Part shown: positions 32,446-41,191 of the stretch, piece after piece
How positions within the stretch are numbered: the stretch's first letter is position 1
Layout: the number at the start of each line of letters is the position of its first letter
Assembly: GCA_964483585.1 (NCBI GenBank)
Contig: CAZABH010000016.1
Coordinates: 1-64,000, forward strand
DNA from: SZUA-430 sp964483585
GTDB lineage: Bacteria > Pseudomonadota > Alphaproteobacteria > Micropepsales > Micropepsaceae
DNA length: 64,000 bases
Direction: 5' to 3'
Made by a program: the position numbers and the translations under genes
Notes under the pieces: generated by a model
Databases searched by the model: none
What the model saw: the letters and a program-made list of their open reading frames with translations, nothing else
Told to the model about the DNA's origin: nothing

Positions 32446-33207
32446 ATGAGACCTTCAAGGTACCCCTATCTTGAGAATGACGGCGTGATTGCCTTCGCGC
32501 ACAGGGGAGGTGCGCTTGAGGCTCCTGAAAACACGTTGACGGCATTTGATTACGCCGTGTCGCTTGGATACCGATACCTTGAGACAGATGCCTATGCCAC
32601 GACCGATGGTGTTCTGGTCTCTTTTCACGATCACCGGCTTGACCGTGTCACGGATACCACGGGGCGGGTCGATGCCCTGTCGTATGCGCAGTTGAGGCGC
32701 GCGCGCATCAGTGGTGTGGAACCCATTCCATTGCTGGAGGACCTGCTCATGCGGTGGCCGCATGTGCGCTTCAACATTGATCCCAAGCATGATGCTGCGG
32801 TTGGGCCATTGATAGCCTTGATCAGGCGCATTGGCGCAGAAGATCGTGTCTGTGTCGGGTCCTTTTCAGGAAAGCGCATTCGTCAAGTGCAGGATGCGTT
32901 CGAGGGTCGTGTGTGCACGTCGCTTGGTCCTGCGGGCGTTCTCCGATTGAAGTCCGCGTCGTTTGGCTGGCCTGGCGGGCGCTGGACTGAAGGTTGTGCG
33001 CAAGTACCGGTTTCCAGGTTGGGTGTTACCATCGTGACGCCACGCTTCGTGGATATGGCGCGGCGTTTCGGACTGCAGGTGCATGTCTGGACGATTGATG
33101 ATGAGGCCGAGATGAATCGGCTCATTGATGTTGGCGTGGACGGAATCATGACGGACCGCCCATCTCTTCTGAGGCGCGTATTGCAGGCCCGTGGTCTCTG
33201 GTGCTGA
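32446..33207 (+). CDS. glycerophosphodiester phosphodiesterase
   Basis: A 253-residue GDPD TIM barrel hydrolysing glycerophosphodiesters from lipid turnover to glycerol-3-phosphate and an alcohol. The catalytic HRGG ... ENT (AHRGGALEAPENTLTAF) and E-T-D (YLETDAYATTDGVLVSFHDHRLDR) motifs are intact, and the barrel closes with VHVWTIDDEAEMNRLIDVGVDGIMTDRP. No signal peptide is seen, so it should be cytoplasmic. ATG 32446 gives the usual short lead YPYLENDGVIAFAHRGG; ATG 32413 is in frame. Divergent from the DUF885 gene. Confidence 0.92.
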   Translation: MRPSRYPYLENDGVIAFAHRGGALEAPENTLTAFDYAVSLGYRYLETDAYATTDGVLVSFHDHRLDRVTDTTGRVDALSYAQLRRARISGVEPIPLLEDLLMRWPHVRFNIDPKHDAAVGPLIALIRRIGAEDRVCVGSFSGKRIRQVQDAFEGRVCTSLGPAGVLRLKSASFGWPGGRWTEGCAQVPVSRLGVTIVTPRFVDMARRFGLQVHVWTIDDEAEMNRLIDVGVDGIMTDRPSLLRRVLQARGLWC

Positions 33208-33730
33208 TTGGCAGACGCATGCGGTGCGCTTTTGTATTGGCGAATCGTGCTTGAGCGATGCGCGACTGCGTTGACCGGATGGCGGGGTTCTGTCGCAGCG
33301 CATTCACTCGCCGTTTGCGCGCATGGTGCTGCTATTGGGCATGGTATGGTCCTTGTCTCGACCTGCGTCATGCCCCCGAAATTCGCGGGTCAGGCGAGTC
33401 CGGTCCTGACACCGCGTGGTTTTTTAAGTTAAGTCCGCATGGCTGCGACTGCAGATTGCACAACCTGATCTGGCGACTCAACCTTGGGTGCCTTGCGTGT
33501 CGATGCCATGCCAGTTCTGCGTGCGCGCGCTGAGGTTGGTCCGCTTCATGCGCGGTGTACGCAAACAGGCGTAAAGCCTAGACTTTATCTCGCTTTTCGC
33601 CTCTCTAGCGCTTGACTCATGTTTGCTGTCTGGCACTCAATGAAAGCAGTCGCGGAAGATCGCGGGCGGTCTTGTGTCCAGATATCGAGCCAGCCTGTAG
33701 TTCAATTGCCGCCAATGCGTGAGAGGACAA
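33208..33730. other. 523-base intergenic region
   Basis: Between the phosphodiesterase and the Sel1-like gene. It holds a strong rho-independent terminator at 33384-33425. Short open frames exist (for example 33208-33432 and 33258-33533) but cross the terminator and lack start signals. A TTGACT at 33613-33618 could be the -35 of a promoter for the next gene, without a good -10 partner. No RNA gene was recognised. Confidence 0.5.
33384..33425 (+). terminator. rho-independent terminator
   Basis: CGCGG GTCAGG pairs with CCTGAC A CCGCG (11 bp with one bulged A, 10-base loop), followed by TGG and six T. It lies 176 bases after the phosphodiesterase stop. Confidence 0.8.
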
Positions 33731-35398
33731 ATGCACATATCGCGTCGCCCAATGGATAGCGTGTTCCGTCATGTCCGCGCATGGATAGGCACATCTATGT
33801 GCCATCCTCTGCTGGCCATGGTGCTGGTGGCCGTGTCCTTGGTCGCGCTGCCAGCTCGGGCGGATGTGGCTGACTGCGAACGTGCGTACCAGCTCGGGCG
33901 CAAGGATGAAGCCATCAAGCTTTGCCGTCGTGCGGCATGGCAGGAGAATGACTTCTTCGCGCAGGTAAAGCTTGGCGATATCTATTCGGCGAAGCGCGAG
34001 GATGACAAAGGCTATTACGATCCTGTCGAGGCGTATGTCTGGTATTTCATGGCGGCCCATAATTCGGCGATCTTCGATCACTTCCATCTCGATGCCGCTG
34101 CCGACTTTGTCGTGACGAAGCTTGCCACTGCCGAGAACGAGGCGGAGGCGATCTATCGAAACTTGCTGCAGGACGAGCGCATCGATGCACGTAACCGCAT
34201 CATGTACATTGCCGCCTGTCGTGGCGGGCATGGGTTTATCCTGCTGGGTCAGTTGCAGGATCCTTACATCAACCAGCGTCATTCGGCTTCAACCGGGCCC
34301 CTGTCGGGCGTGATTGCGGATCCCTGGGTGCACGTGCCTCGTCCCGGCGGTGTCTTCAGCCGGAAGATCGACAGCTATAGCTCGTCAACGAGCAGTACCG
34401 GGTACCCGGCCTCAACTGGATCCTATCGCACGTCCTTTGACTTCTGGGTCAACAAGCTTTGCAGCAACAGCGATTGGTTTGGGTGGCTGATGCCGCAAAG
34501 TTGTTCGCGCTATACAGGCGCGCTTGAAGGATCAAAGTCGGCGTTCCAGACAAGTACAATCGAGGCCATGGTGTTCTATCTGCTTGCCGAGCGCGCGGGT
34601 CATCCTGTTGCCAAGCAGTACATCGACGAGCTCAAGCGGCTGAGTGGCGGGGTGGGAACTGATCCGAAGTCGGCTGGCAACGAATTGCACGCCCGGGCGA
34701 AGGCCAAGGCTCAGACCTGGCTGGCACCTTTCGAATTTTATGCTGCCGAAACGCGCTATCGCGGTGAGACCCCGTCCGGCCTTGTTCACGGCGACGAGTG
34801 TCCGATCAACTTGCAGCGGGAGCGGGCCCTGGCGAAGGCTGATCGACTTCTGCCTCTCGGGGCTGACATGCTGCGTGCCATCGGATTTTATCGTGGTGCC
34901 AGTTCCCAAGAGTTGGCGCGCGCGGTCTCCAAGTACCAGGATATGCTGGGTGACCCGCAAACAGGCACGTTCTCGCCGGTGCAGTTGACGCGGCTTATCC
35001 AGATCATGGCCGTTCGCGGCAACGCCAAGGCGCAGCGGGTGCTGGGTATCATGTACGTCAAGGGTGTTGGCGTCCCCGTGAACTTCGTACGTGCCGAGAA
35101 GTGGCTTCTGGTCGCTGCCGAACAGGGTGATGGTGAAGCGATGCATGCGCTCGCTGAGCTCTACACGCAGGGAGCAGACGGTGTCGAAAAGTCGGAGGAC
35201 CGTGCGGTTCGGTATCGACAAGGTGCCGCGGTGGCCGGGTTCGAGCCAACGCGTTCGGAGCTGATGCGTTTGCTGGACACTGCGCCGGCAGCATCGAAGG
35301 ACGAATGTCGTACGCGGCGATGTCGGCGCGAGCGCGATCAGCAGGCTGTGGCGGTTACGCCGCCTCCGCCCCCGGTCGTGCGGCCTGCAACGAACTAG
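33731..35398 (+). CDS. secreted Sel1-like repeat protein
   Basis: A 555-residue protein with an N-terminal signal (MCHPLLAMVLVAVSLVALPARA, about residues 23-44, preceded by a long basic n-region). A first Sel1/TPR-like part (about 47-110, AYQLGRKDEAIKLCRRAAWQ ... YDPVEAYVWYFMAAHN) precedes a Ser/Thr/Gly-rich middle (SYSSSTSSTGYPASTGSY) and a C-terminal block with Sel1 repeats (AQRVLGIMYVKGVGVPVNFVRAEKWLLVAAEQGD, then MHALAELYTQGADG). It ends in a Pro-rich tail. Sel1 repeats mediate protein-protein contacts in envelope and signalling assemblies. ATG 33731 follows AGAGGA; GTG 33719 is in frame. First gene of a four-gene envelope locus. Confidence 0.82.
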   Translation: MHISRRPMDSVFRHVRAWIGTSMCHPLLAMVLVAVSLVALPARADVADCERAYQLGRKDEAIKLCRRAAWQENDFFAQVKLGDIYSAKREDDKGYYDPVEAYVWYFMAAHNSAIFDHFHLDAAADFVVTKLATAENEAEAIYRNLLQDERIDARNRIMYIAACRGGHGFILLGQLQDPYINQRHSASTGPLSGVIADPWVHVPRPGGVFSRKIDSYSSSTSSTGYPASTGSYRTSFDFWVNKLCSNSDWFGWLMPQSCSRYTGALEGSKSAFQTSTIEAMVFYLLAERAGHPVAKQYIDELKRLSGGVGTDPKSAGNELHARAKAKAQTWLAPFEFYAAETRYRGETPSGLVHGDECPINLQRERALAKADRLLPLGADMLRAIGFYRGASSQELARAVSKYQDMLGDPQTGTFSPVQLTRLIQIMAVRGNAKAQRVLGIMYVKGVGVPVNFVRAEKWLLVAAEQGDGEAMHALAELYTQGADGVEKSEDRAVRYRQGAAVAGFEPTRSELMRLLDTAPAASKDECRTRRCRRERDQQAVAVTPPPPPVVRPATN

Positions 35399-35442
35399 GC
35401 GTATTCAATAATGGCGATCCATCCGCTTTCCGGAGAAGCATC

Positions 35443-36762
35443 ATGAAGCGAACGGAACATGGTCTCGGGTTCGGGGCAGTTTTTCTGGCCGCGGCGGTGA
35501 GCCTTGCGGCTGCGCTCGGGCTGCAGGCTGAGCCTGCTCAGGCTCGAGGGTATCAGGGAGCGCAGGCGGAAGCCCAGCTTGACGGGCAACGCGACCCGTA
35601 TTCATTCCCCAACATCCAGCTGTGTTGCGAGAGCAAGCCGTCCTCGCACCGTCCAGGGCGGCCAGGTTGGTGGCGGCCTGATGGCAAGCCGCCAGGCGCG
35701 CCGTTGAACCTTGTCGTGAATTGCGCAGCTCCTACCTCGCGGGGATCGTTTGGTACCGTTGGAGAAGCGCTTGCCTATATGCGTGGAGCTGCGGGGCAGA
35801 TCAGCGTGGTGCCGGGTGCTGCCTGTGACATATCAGGCCTGACCTTCGGCAGTGGTGTCGTGTTGACCACTGCAAATTATACCTATGGTGTACGTGCCAG
35901 GGTTGGTGGATCGGCTTGCGCTCGTGTTGCGGCTGCTGGGACGCATGGGCCGGCGGTCTTCGCTGGGATCGACATGGATGTATGTATCCAGGTGCGCGCT
36001 GGAGAGGTCAGTCTCCAGGAGGTCAATCTGGCCTGGCGTGGCCGGGACTCCGCAATCCTGGTCACGAGTGGTGGGGTCACCATGCGCCGGTCGACCATTC
36101 GTGCGCGGGACGCAGCGCTTCATGCTGTCGGCGCAGGGCGCGTGTGGGTGCAGGAAAGTCGGCTCGCGACGACCCAGGATGGTCCGTTTGTCTTTCGCGC
36201 CAATGCTGCAAACATCGACCTGAGTGGTGTCCTTGTGAAGGGCGCGAAGGCTGGGGTGGTTATCGACGGCGTCCGGGATGCGCTCCAAATTGTTGGCGTG
36301 AATGTGGTTCGTTCGGAGCCAGAGGATCCGTACCCTGCGACTTCTGCCGGTGATTTCGGAATTCTCATCGGCGGTGGACAGGCGATGAATGATTTGCCTT
36401 GGTTGTCTGGCATGGAGGCAAGGCGTGTGGTCGTCAGAGGCTCGACTGTCAGCGGCTACAATGTCGGTGTGTCACTTGGGGCTGGTGCCAGCGTACTGGT
36501 CGAGGACACGACCGTGCATCGTCCGACCCATGGGATCAAGGTGATGCCCGGCGCATATGTGAGCCTGCGCAACAACAAGATCCATGGGTCAACATCCGTG
36601 GCCATTGACCTGGATGCGGGCGCGCGTGGAGAGGCTGACAGCAACAAGCTGGTGTGTCGAAGTGGTTCATGCGTGTGCTATGCTGGTGACTGCACGTCCC
36701 GATCTGACCGTGTGTTCGCTCAGGGTCTGTTCAGGATGCGGGAAACCGATTGCGACCGGTAA
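35443..36762 (+). CDS. secreted right-handed parallel beta-helix protein
   Basis: A 439-residue protein with a Sec signal (AVFLAAAVSLAAALGLQAEPAQA, about 12-34). The mature region opens with a Pro/Arg-rich linker and then shows about 20-residue coils with alternating hydrophobics and Asn/Asp turns (GVTMRRSTIRARDAALHAVG, YNVGVSLGAGASVLVEDTTV, MPGAYVSLRNNKIHGSTSVA), typical of a pectate-lyase-like beta-helix. The last 30 residues hold five cysteines. Such folds bind or cleave polysaccharides, but no catalytic triad could be assigned. It starts 44 bases after the Sel1-like gene. Confidence 0.8.
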   Translation: MKRTEHGLGFGAVFLAAAVSLAAALGLQAEPAQARGYQGAQAEAQLDGQRDPYSFPNIQLCCESKPSSHRPGRPGWWRPDGKPPGAPLNLVVNCAAPTSRGSFGTVGEALAYMRGAAGQISVVPGAACDISGLTFGSGVVLTTANYTYGVRARVGGSACARVAAAGTHGPAVFAGIDMDVCIQVRAGEVSLQEVNLAWRGRDSAILVTSGGVTMRRSTIRARDAALHAVGAGRVWVQESRLATTQDGPFVFRANAANIDLSGVLVKGAKAGVVIDGVRDALQIVGVNVVRSEPEDPYPATSAGDFGILIGGGQAMNDLPWLSGMEARRVVVRGSTVSGYNVGVSLGAGASVLVEDTTVHRPTHGIKVMPGAYVSLRNNKIHGSTSVAIDLDAGARGEADSNKLVCRSGSCVCYAGDCTSRSDRVFAQGLFRMRETDCDR

Positions 36763-36789
36763 TAGCCGGAGGGAGCAGCCGCACAGGTC

Positions 36790-37050
36790 ATGTCGAATCA
36801 AGAACACAAGCTGATGAGCACGCCGGTCTCGGTCAATGAGGGGCTTAGACGGGGCGATTCCAGGACTTGGCGGCTTCTGGGTCTTACCGCCGTTGCAGCT
36901 CTTGTCATCGTGGTCGCGATCAACCTGTTCCTGCCCAAGCCCAAGGTCAAGTGGCCGGAGTCGCCGCGGTCAGTTCCTGCTACCGCTGCGCCTGAGCAGC
37001 CAAGGACCTATGATGTCGTGCCAAGGCGCCAGCCGAAGCCGAGTGAATGA
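36790..37050 (+). CDS. small single-pass membrane protein
   Basis: An 86-residue protein: a charged N-terminus of about 27 residues, one membrane helix (LLGLTAVAALVIVVAINLFL, about 29-48) and a Pro-rich C-terminal tail (KPKVKWPESPRSVPATAAPE), predicted N-in. No family recognised. ATG 36790 is used; GGAGGGAG at 36768-36775 is rather far (14 bases) and ATG 36814 is an alternative. It sits between the beta-helix gene (27 bases) and the next membrane-anchored gene (30 bases), so it is very likely part of the same operon. Confidence 0.7.
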   Translation: MSNQEHKLMSTPVSVNEGLRRGDSRTWRLLGLTAVAALVIVVAINLFLPKPKVKWPESPRSVPATAAPEQPRTYDVVPRRQPKPSE

Positions 37051-37080
37051 TCGAACTGCGTGTTGGAGATGGTGAGCTGA

Positions 37081-37779
37081 ATGTCGAGGAAACTGATCGA
37101 GTACTCGCTGGTGGTGCTGGTGGCGATCATCTTTTCGCTCCTTCTCATCTGGGCGATCGCCAATAACGGTGCACCTGAGGAATGCAAAGGGTGCACTGTC
37201 ACGGCGTTGCCATTGCAGCGTCAAGAGTGCGAGAAGCAGTTTACCGGTGGTGTCGGATCGCCGCGCGTGCTGCAGCCGGGCAATATCGATGAGTACCTCA
37301 TCGGGTTCTACGACCCCACCATGGGGACGGGGGGCGGCTATGGCAGCGCACCACCAACGGGTTATTCTTCTCCGTCTGGCACAGGGACCGGGCAGGTCGC
37401 AGGGTTTGTCATTGCGCGGGCGAGGCCGCAGACCACGTACGATGCAAATTCCGGCAGTTTCTCAACGAGCCAGTTCAATCCGGCTACGGTGCCGGCTGGG
37501 CAGGGTTGGGAAGATGTCCGGATGGCGGTTGTGTCTTTCGTTTCGCCGCTCCGCAACGAAAACGTCTGCGCCGAACGGGCGGTCAAGTTCTTCGAGGACA
37601 AGTTCGAGGCCTATTGCGACCTGCCTACGCGTTTTGTCCGCGGGGATGCGCCCAAGCAGTCGTATCGCGTGTTCATGCTCAACGACAGTGCCACACCAGT
37701 TGAGTACTGCCTCGTGAGCAATTGTGACGAGTCACACGGACGTGTTTGCCAGATCGAACTGCAAAATCCGAATCCCTGA
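37081..37779 (+). CDS. membrane-anchored Cys-rich protein of unknown function
   Basis: A 232-residue protein with an N-terminal membrane helix (LIEYSLVVLVAIIFSLLLIWAIA, about 5-27) and an outside domain with eight cysteines, three in the stretch CKGC ... C right after the helix. A Gly/Ser/Thr/Pro-rich stretch (about 80-103) separates two parts. The spacing suggests disulfides in the periplasm. GGAGA and GGTGAG precede ATG 37081. No recognised family. Last gene of the envelope locus, followed by the convergent tRNA gene. Confidence 0.72.
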   Translation: MSRKLIEYSLVVLVAIIFSLLLIWAIANNGAPEECKGCTVTALPLQRQECEKQFTGGVGSPRVLQPGNIDEYLIGFYDPTMGTGGGYGSAPPTGYSSPSGTGTGQVAGFVIARARPQTTYDANSGSFSTSQFNPATVPAGQGWEDVRMAVVSFVSPLRNENVCAERAVKFFEDKFEAYCDLPTRFVRGDAPKQSYRVFMLNDSATPVEYCLVSNCDESHGRVCQIELQNPNP

Positions 37780-37809
37780 CATCCTGGGTCCCGGAGGTTG
37801 CCTGCGTCG

Positions 37810-37885
37810 TGGCGCACCCAGCACGATTCGAACGTGCGACCTCTGCCTTCGGAGGGCAGCGCTCTATCCACTGAGCTATGGGTGC
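37810..37885 (-). tRNA. tRNA-Arg (anticodon CCG), CCA encoded
   Basis: Folding by eye gives a complete cloverleaf on the minus strand. The acceptor stem is GCACCCA/TGGGTGC, the D-arm is GCTC...GAGC and the anticodon stem is CTGCC/GGCAG, with loop CTCCGAA placing anticodon CCG, which reads CGG. The T-arm carries GTTCGAATC. Discriminator G is followed by a genomic CCA at 37812-37810. Confidence 0.95.
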
Positions 37886-37965
37886 CAGAACGCGTGCGGA
37901 CACTAGCCAAAGCAGCGGTGCAACGCAATTGGCGTCGTCCGAGACATTTGGCGCTTTGCCAGCGC

Positions 37966-37993
37966 TTGCAGTGTGACTCCGGGTCGGTATGAT
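37966..37993 (+). promoter_or_regulatory. probable promoter of the zinc-finger gene and polA
   Basis: TTGCAG (37966-37971) and TATGAT (37988-37993) are 16 bases apart, 32 bases before ATG 38026. It is the only promoter-like pair seen in the tRNA-zinc-finger gap. Confidence 0.5.
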
Positions 37994-38025
37994 CCCGCCA
38001 AATCCCAGTATACAGGCAAACAGCC

Positions 38026-38211
38026 ATGACGACCCCGCCAGCCGAAGTCATAACCGTTGACACTCACCGCATTGCCTGTGACGGCGGTGGAGGTGCCCTT
38101 GGTCATCCTCGTGTCTTTCTCGAGATGGGGGCAGGGCATTCGGTCGAGTGTCCGTACTGCGACCGAAAGTTCGTACTGTCCCGCCAGGCGTCCGAGGCTG
38201 GACACCATTGA
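38026..38211 (+). CDS. zinc-finger domain protein (zf-CHCC, NDUFS6-like)
   Basis: A 61-residue protein made of one CHCC zinc-binding domain, the type found in the 13-kDa subunit of complex I. The ligands are seen as IACDG, GHPRVFLEM and VECPYCDRKF, with C-x(n)-H-x(n)-C-x2-C spacing. Small stand-alone copies are common in alphaproteobacteria and may be a complex I accessory; that role is by family analogy. Its stop overlaps the proposed polA start. Confidence 0.88.
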   Translation: MTTPPAEVITVDTHRIACDGGGGALGHPRVFLEMGAGHSVECPYCDRKFVLSRQASEAGHH

Positions 38212-41117
38212 CGAAGGGCGAGGCCAGCCGCTCGTCCGGCCGCAACATCGGCAAGGGTGACCATCTCTACCTTATCGATGGCTCGGGCTATATCTTCCGC
38301 GCCTTTCATGCCCTTCCGCCCCTGACGCGGAAAAGTGATGGCCTGCCGGTGGGGGCGGTGTCCGGCTTCTGCAACATGCTGTTCAAGCTGCTGCAAGACA
38401 CGAAGGCTGGCGAACGTCCAACACATCTGGCCGTCATCTTCGATACTGCCCGGACCAGTTTTCGCAATGCCATCTATCCGGAATACAAGGCCCATCGCCC
38501 TCCGCCGCCTGAGGATCTGGTTCCCCAATTTTCCCTGATCCGCGATGCCACCAGGGCCTTCGGCGTTGCCTCTGTCGAGCTGGAGGGTTTTGAGGCCGAC
38601 GATCTGATTGCGACGTATGCGTCGCAGGCCGCTGCGGCCGGGGCGTTTGTCACGGTTGTGTCTTCGGACAAGGACCTCATGCAGCTTGTTGTTGACGGCC
38701 AGGTCGAGCTGCAGGATCCGGTCAAGTCGCGCTCGATCCGCAGTGCCGATGTCGTCGAGAAGTTTGGTGTGCCGCCAGAGAAAGTGGTTGATGTCCAGGC
38801 GCTGGCTGGCGACAGCACGGATAACGTGCCCGGCGTGCCCGGTATCGGCATCAAAACTGCAGCCGAGCTGATCAACACTTATGGCGATCTTGAAGCGCTG
38901 CTTGCGCGTGCGGCCGAGATCAAGCAACCCAAACGTCGGGAATCCCTACTTGAGAACGCCGAGAAGGCAAGGGTTTCCAAGCGGCTCGTGCAGCTTGATG
39001 CCAAGGCGCCGGTGCCTGTCCCCTTGCAAGAGCTTTCTGTTGTGGAGCCCGATCCTCGAGAGTTGGCCGGGTTCCTGAAGGCCATGGAGCTCAATACGCT
39101 GTTCCGTCGCGTGGCATCCGAGTGGGACCTCAGCGACGCAGGTTCAATCCCGGCGAGTGCGGTCGGCGTGACCAGGTTGACATCATCAACTGATGCAAAG
39201 GCGTCAGTTCCTCCCAGCTCTGAGGCCTGTGCTGTGGGGGCGGTCCTTTCGCGCGAGTCGATCCTTTCGCCGATCAATCGTGGAGCATATCAAACTGTCA
39301 CCGACCTTGCGGTTCTTCAGGAATGGATCGCCGAGGCGTCAGGGGTGGGTGTTGTCTGCGTCGACACGGAAACCACCTCGCTCAACGAGATGGAGGCCTC
39401 TCTCGTTGGTGTGGCTCTAGCGATTGCTCCCGGGCGTGCTTGCTACATTCCTGTTGGTCACGGAACAGGTGGTGGTCTCGATTTTTCGGGCGCCCAACCC
39501 AAGCAGCTCCCGCTCGACGTGGTTGTCGGCCGGCTCAAGCCACTGCTCGAGGATCCTGCGGTTCTGAAGGTCGGGCAGAACATTAAGTACGACATCCATA
39601 TTCTGGCGCATCACGGCATCCGCATGCATCCCATCGATGACACGATGCTGATGTCCTATGTGCTTGACGAGGGGCTGCACAGGCACGGCATGGATGAGCT
39701 CTCGGTCCTCTTCCTGCAGCATAAACCCATTGCCTTTACCGACGTCGCCGGCAAGGGCAAGTCGCAAGTTTCGTTCGATCAGGTGCCAGTGCCTGAGGCC
39801 ACCGCTTATTCGGCCGAGGATGCCGACGTTACCCTGCGCCTGCATGGATTGCTGAAGCCTAGGCTTGCTGCGGAACGCATGACAAGCGTCTACGAAACGC
39901 TCGAGCGACCCCTCATCCAAGTGCTTGCCGACATGGAACAGGCTGGTGTTCTTGTCGACAGGGAGGTTCTTGCGCGGCTGTCGCACCGTTTCGCCCAGCG
40001 CATGACGGCACTGGAGGAAGAGATCCACAAGCTTGCGGGTGAGCGGTTCAACCTGGGTTCACCCAAGCAGCTTGGAGAGATTCTGTTCGGCAAATTCAAT
40101 CTTCCTGGCGGCAAAAAAACCAAGACCGGGCAGTGGTCGACGGATGCAGACGCGCTCGAGGAGCTGGCGGCGCAGGGCCATGAGTTGCCGCGCCGCATCA
40201 TCGACTGGCGGCAGGTTTCCAAGCTGAAGAGTACCTATACCGATGCTCTGCCCACATTCATCAATCCACGGACGGGGCGCATCCACACTTCCTATTCCAT
40301 GGCCGCGACCTCGACGGGGCGCCTGTCATCGAATGAACCCAACCTGCAAAACATTCCTATCCGGACGGAAGAGGGGCGGGAGATACGTACAGCGTTCGTC
40401 GCTCCAAGGGGCATGAAGCTGCTCAGTGCTGACTATAGCCAGGTCGAATTGCGCTTGCTGGCGCACATTGCCGATATTCCGGCCCTCAAGCAGGCCTTTG
40501 CTGATGGGGTCGACATTCATGCCATGACGGCTTCGGAAATGTTCAATGTGCCCATCAAGGGCATGCCTGCATCCGTCCGCAGCCGTGCGAAGGCGATCAA
40601 TTTTGGTATCATCTATGGAATTTCCGGTTTCGGCCTTGCCAATCAGCTCGGTATTCCGCGAGAGGAAGCCAACGCCTATATCAAGACCTATTTCGAGCGT
40701 TTTCCTGGAATACGAGCCTACATGGACAAAACCAAGCAGGCTGCGCACGAAAGGAAGTTCGTAAGCACCATCTTCGGGCGCAAGATCAATCTGCCGGACA
40801 TCGGCTCTTCGAATCCGTCGATGCGTGCCTTTGTCGAGCGTGCGGCGATCAACGCGCCCATCCAAGGGTCGGCAGCCGATATCATCCGGCGAGCCATGAT
40901 CCGGATGCCTGGGGCGTTTGCTGATGCAGGGCTTTCAGGGCGTATGCTGTTGCAGGTTCATGACGAACTGGTTTTCGAGGTGCCCGACGACGAGGTCGAG
41001 GCTACCCGCGATGTCGTGCGCAGTGTCATGGAGGGCGCGGCTGAGCCGGTTCTCAAGCTCAGCGTTCCTCTCGTGGTCGATGCCAAGGCAGGGCTTAACT
41101 GGGACGAGGCTCACTGA
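38208..41117 (+). CDS. polA: DNA polymerase I
   Basis: A 969-residue protein with all three activities for Okazaki-fragment processing and repair. The 5'-3' exonuclease (1-310) has LYLIDGSGYIFRAFHALPPL and EADDLIATYA. The 3'-5' proofreading domain (about 380-570) is intact, with VDTETTSL, GQNIKYDIHIL and SAEDADVTL. The polymerase domain has DYSQVELRLLAHIAD, RAKAINFGIIYGISGFGLA and VHDELVFEVP. No in-frame ATG lies near the normal N-terminus; TTG 38208, overlapping the zinc-finger stop, gives TKGEASRSSG, and GTG 38148 is the other choice. A terminator lies just after the stop. Confidence 0.95.
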   Translation: MTKGEASRSSGRNIGKGDHLYLIDGSGYIFRAFHALPPLTRKSDGLPVGAVSGFCNMLFKLLQDTKAGERPTHLAVIFDTARTSFRNAIYPEYKAHRPPPPEDLVPQFSLIRDATRAFGVASVELEGFEADDLIATYASQAAAAGAFVTVVSSDKDLMQLVVDGQVELQDPVKSRSIRSADVVEKFGVPPEKVVDVQALAGDSTDNVPGVPGIGIKTAAELINTYGDLEALLARAAEIKQPKRRESLLENAEKARVSKRLVQLDAKAPVPVPLQELSVVEPDPRELAGFLKAMELNTLFRRVASEWDLSDAGSIPASAVGVTRLTSSTDAKASVPPSSEACAVGAVLSRESILSPINRGAYQTVTDLAVLQEWIAEASGVGVVCVDTETTSLNEMEASLVGVALAIAPGRACYIPVGHGTGGGLDFSGAQPKQLPLDVVVGRLKPLLEDPAVLKVGQNIKYDIHILAHHGIRMHPIDDTMLMSYVLDEGLHRHGMDELSVLFLQHKPIAFTDVAGKGKSQVSFDQVPVPEATAYSAEDADVTLRLHGLLKPRLAAERMTSVYETLERPLIQVLADMEQAGVLVDREVLARLSHRFAQRMTALEEEIHKLAGERFNLGSPKQLGEILFGKFNLPGGKKTKTGQWSTDADALEELAAQGHELPRRIIDWRQVSKLKSTYTDALPTFINPRTGRIHTSYSMAATSTGRLSSNEPNLQNIPIRTEEGREIRTAFVAPRGMKLLSADYSQVELRLLAHIADIPALKQAFADGVDIHAMTASEMFNVPIKGMPASVRSRAKAINFGIIYGISGFGLANQLGIPREEANAYIKTYFERFPGIRAYMDKTKQAAHERKFVSTIFGRKINLPDIGSSNPSMRAFVERAAINAPIQGSAADIIRRAMIRMPGAFADAGLSGRMLLQVHDELVFEVPDDEVEATRDVVRSVMEGAAEPVLKLSVPLVVDAKAGLNWDEAH

Positions 41118-41125
41118 ATGCAAAA

Positions 41126-41152
41126 GGGCCGCACCGTGTAATCGTGCAGCCC
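41126..41152 (-). terminator. terminator between polA and pckA (best for pckA)
   Basis: On the minus strand GGGCTGCAC pairs with GTGCGGCCC (one A-C mismatch) around a 9-base loop and is followed by TTTT, so it is an intrinsic terminator for pckA. It may also slow polymerases leaving polA, though no T-run follows on the plus strand. Confidence 0.65.
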
Positions 41153-41191
41153 TGTATGATTTAGTCGTCGCTCTCGAGTTATCCGGTGGGC

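Noticed and set aside
33208..33533. Small open frames after the phosphodiesterase gene (33208-33432, 33258-33533)
   Set aside because: They run through a strong terminator, lack ribosome sites and have no recognisable sequence.
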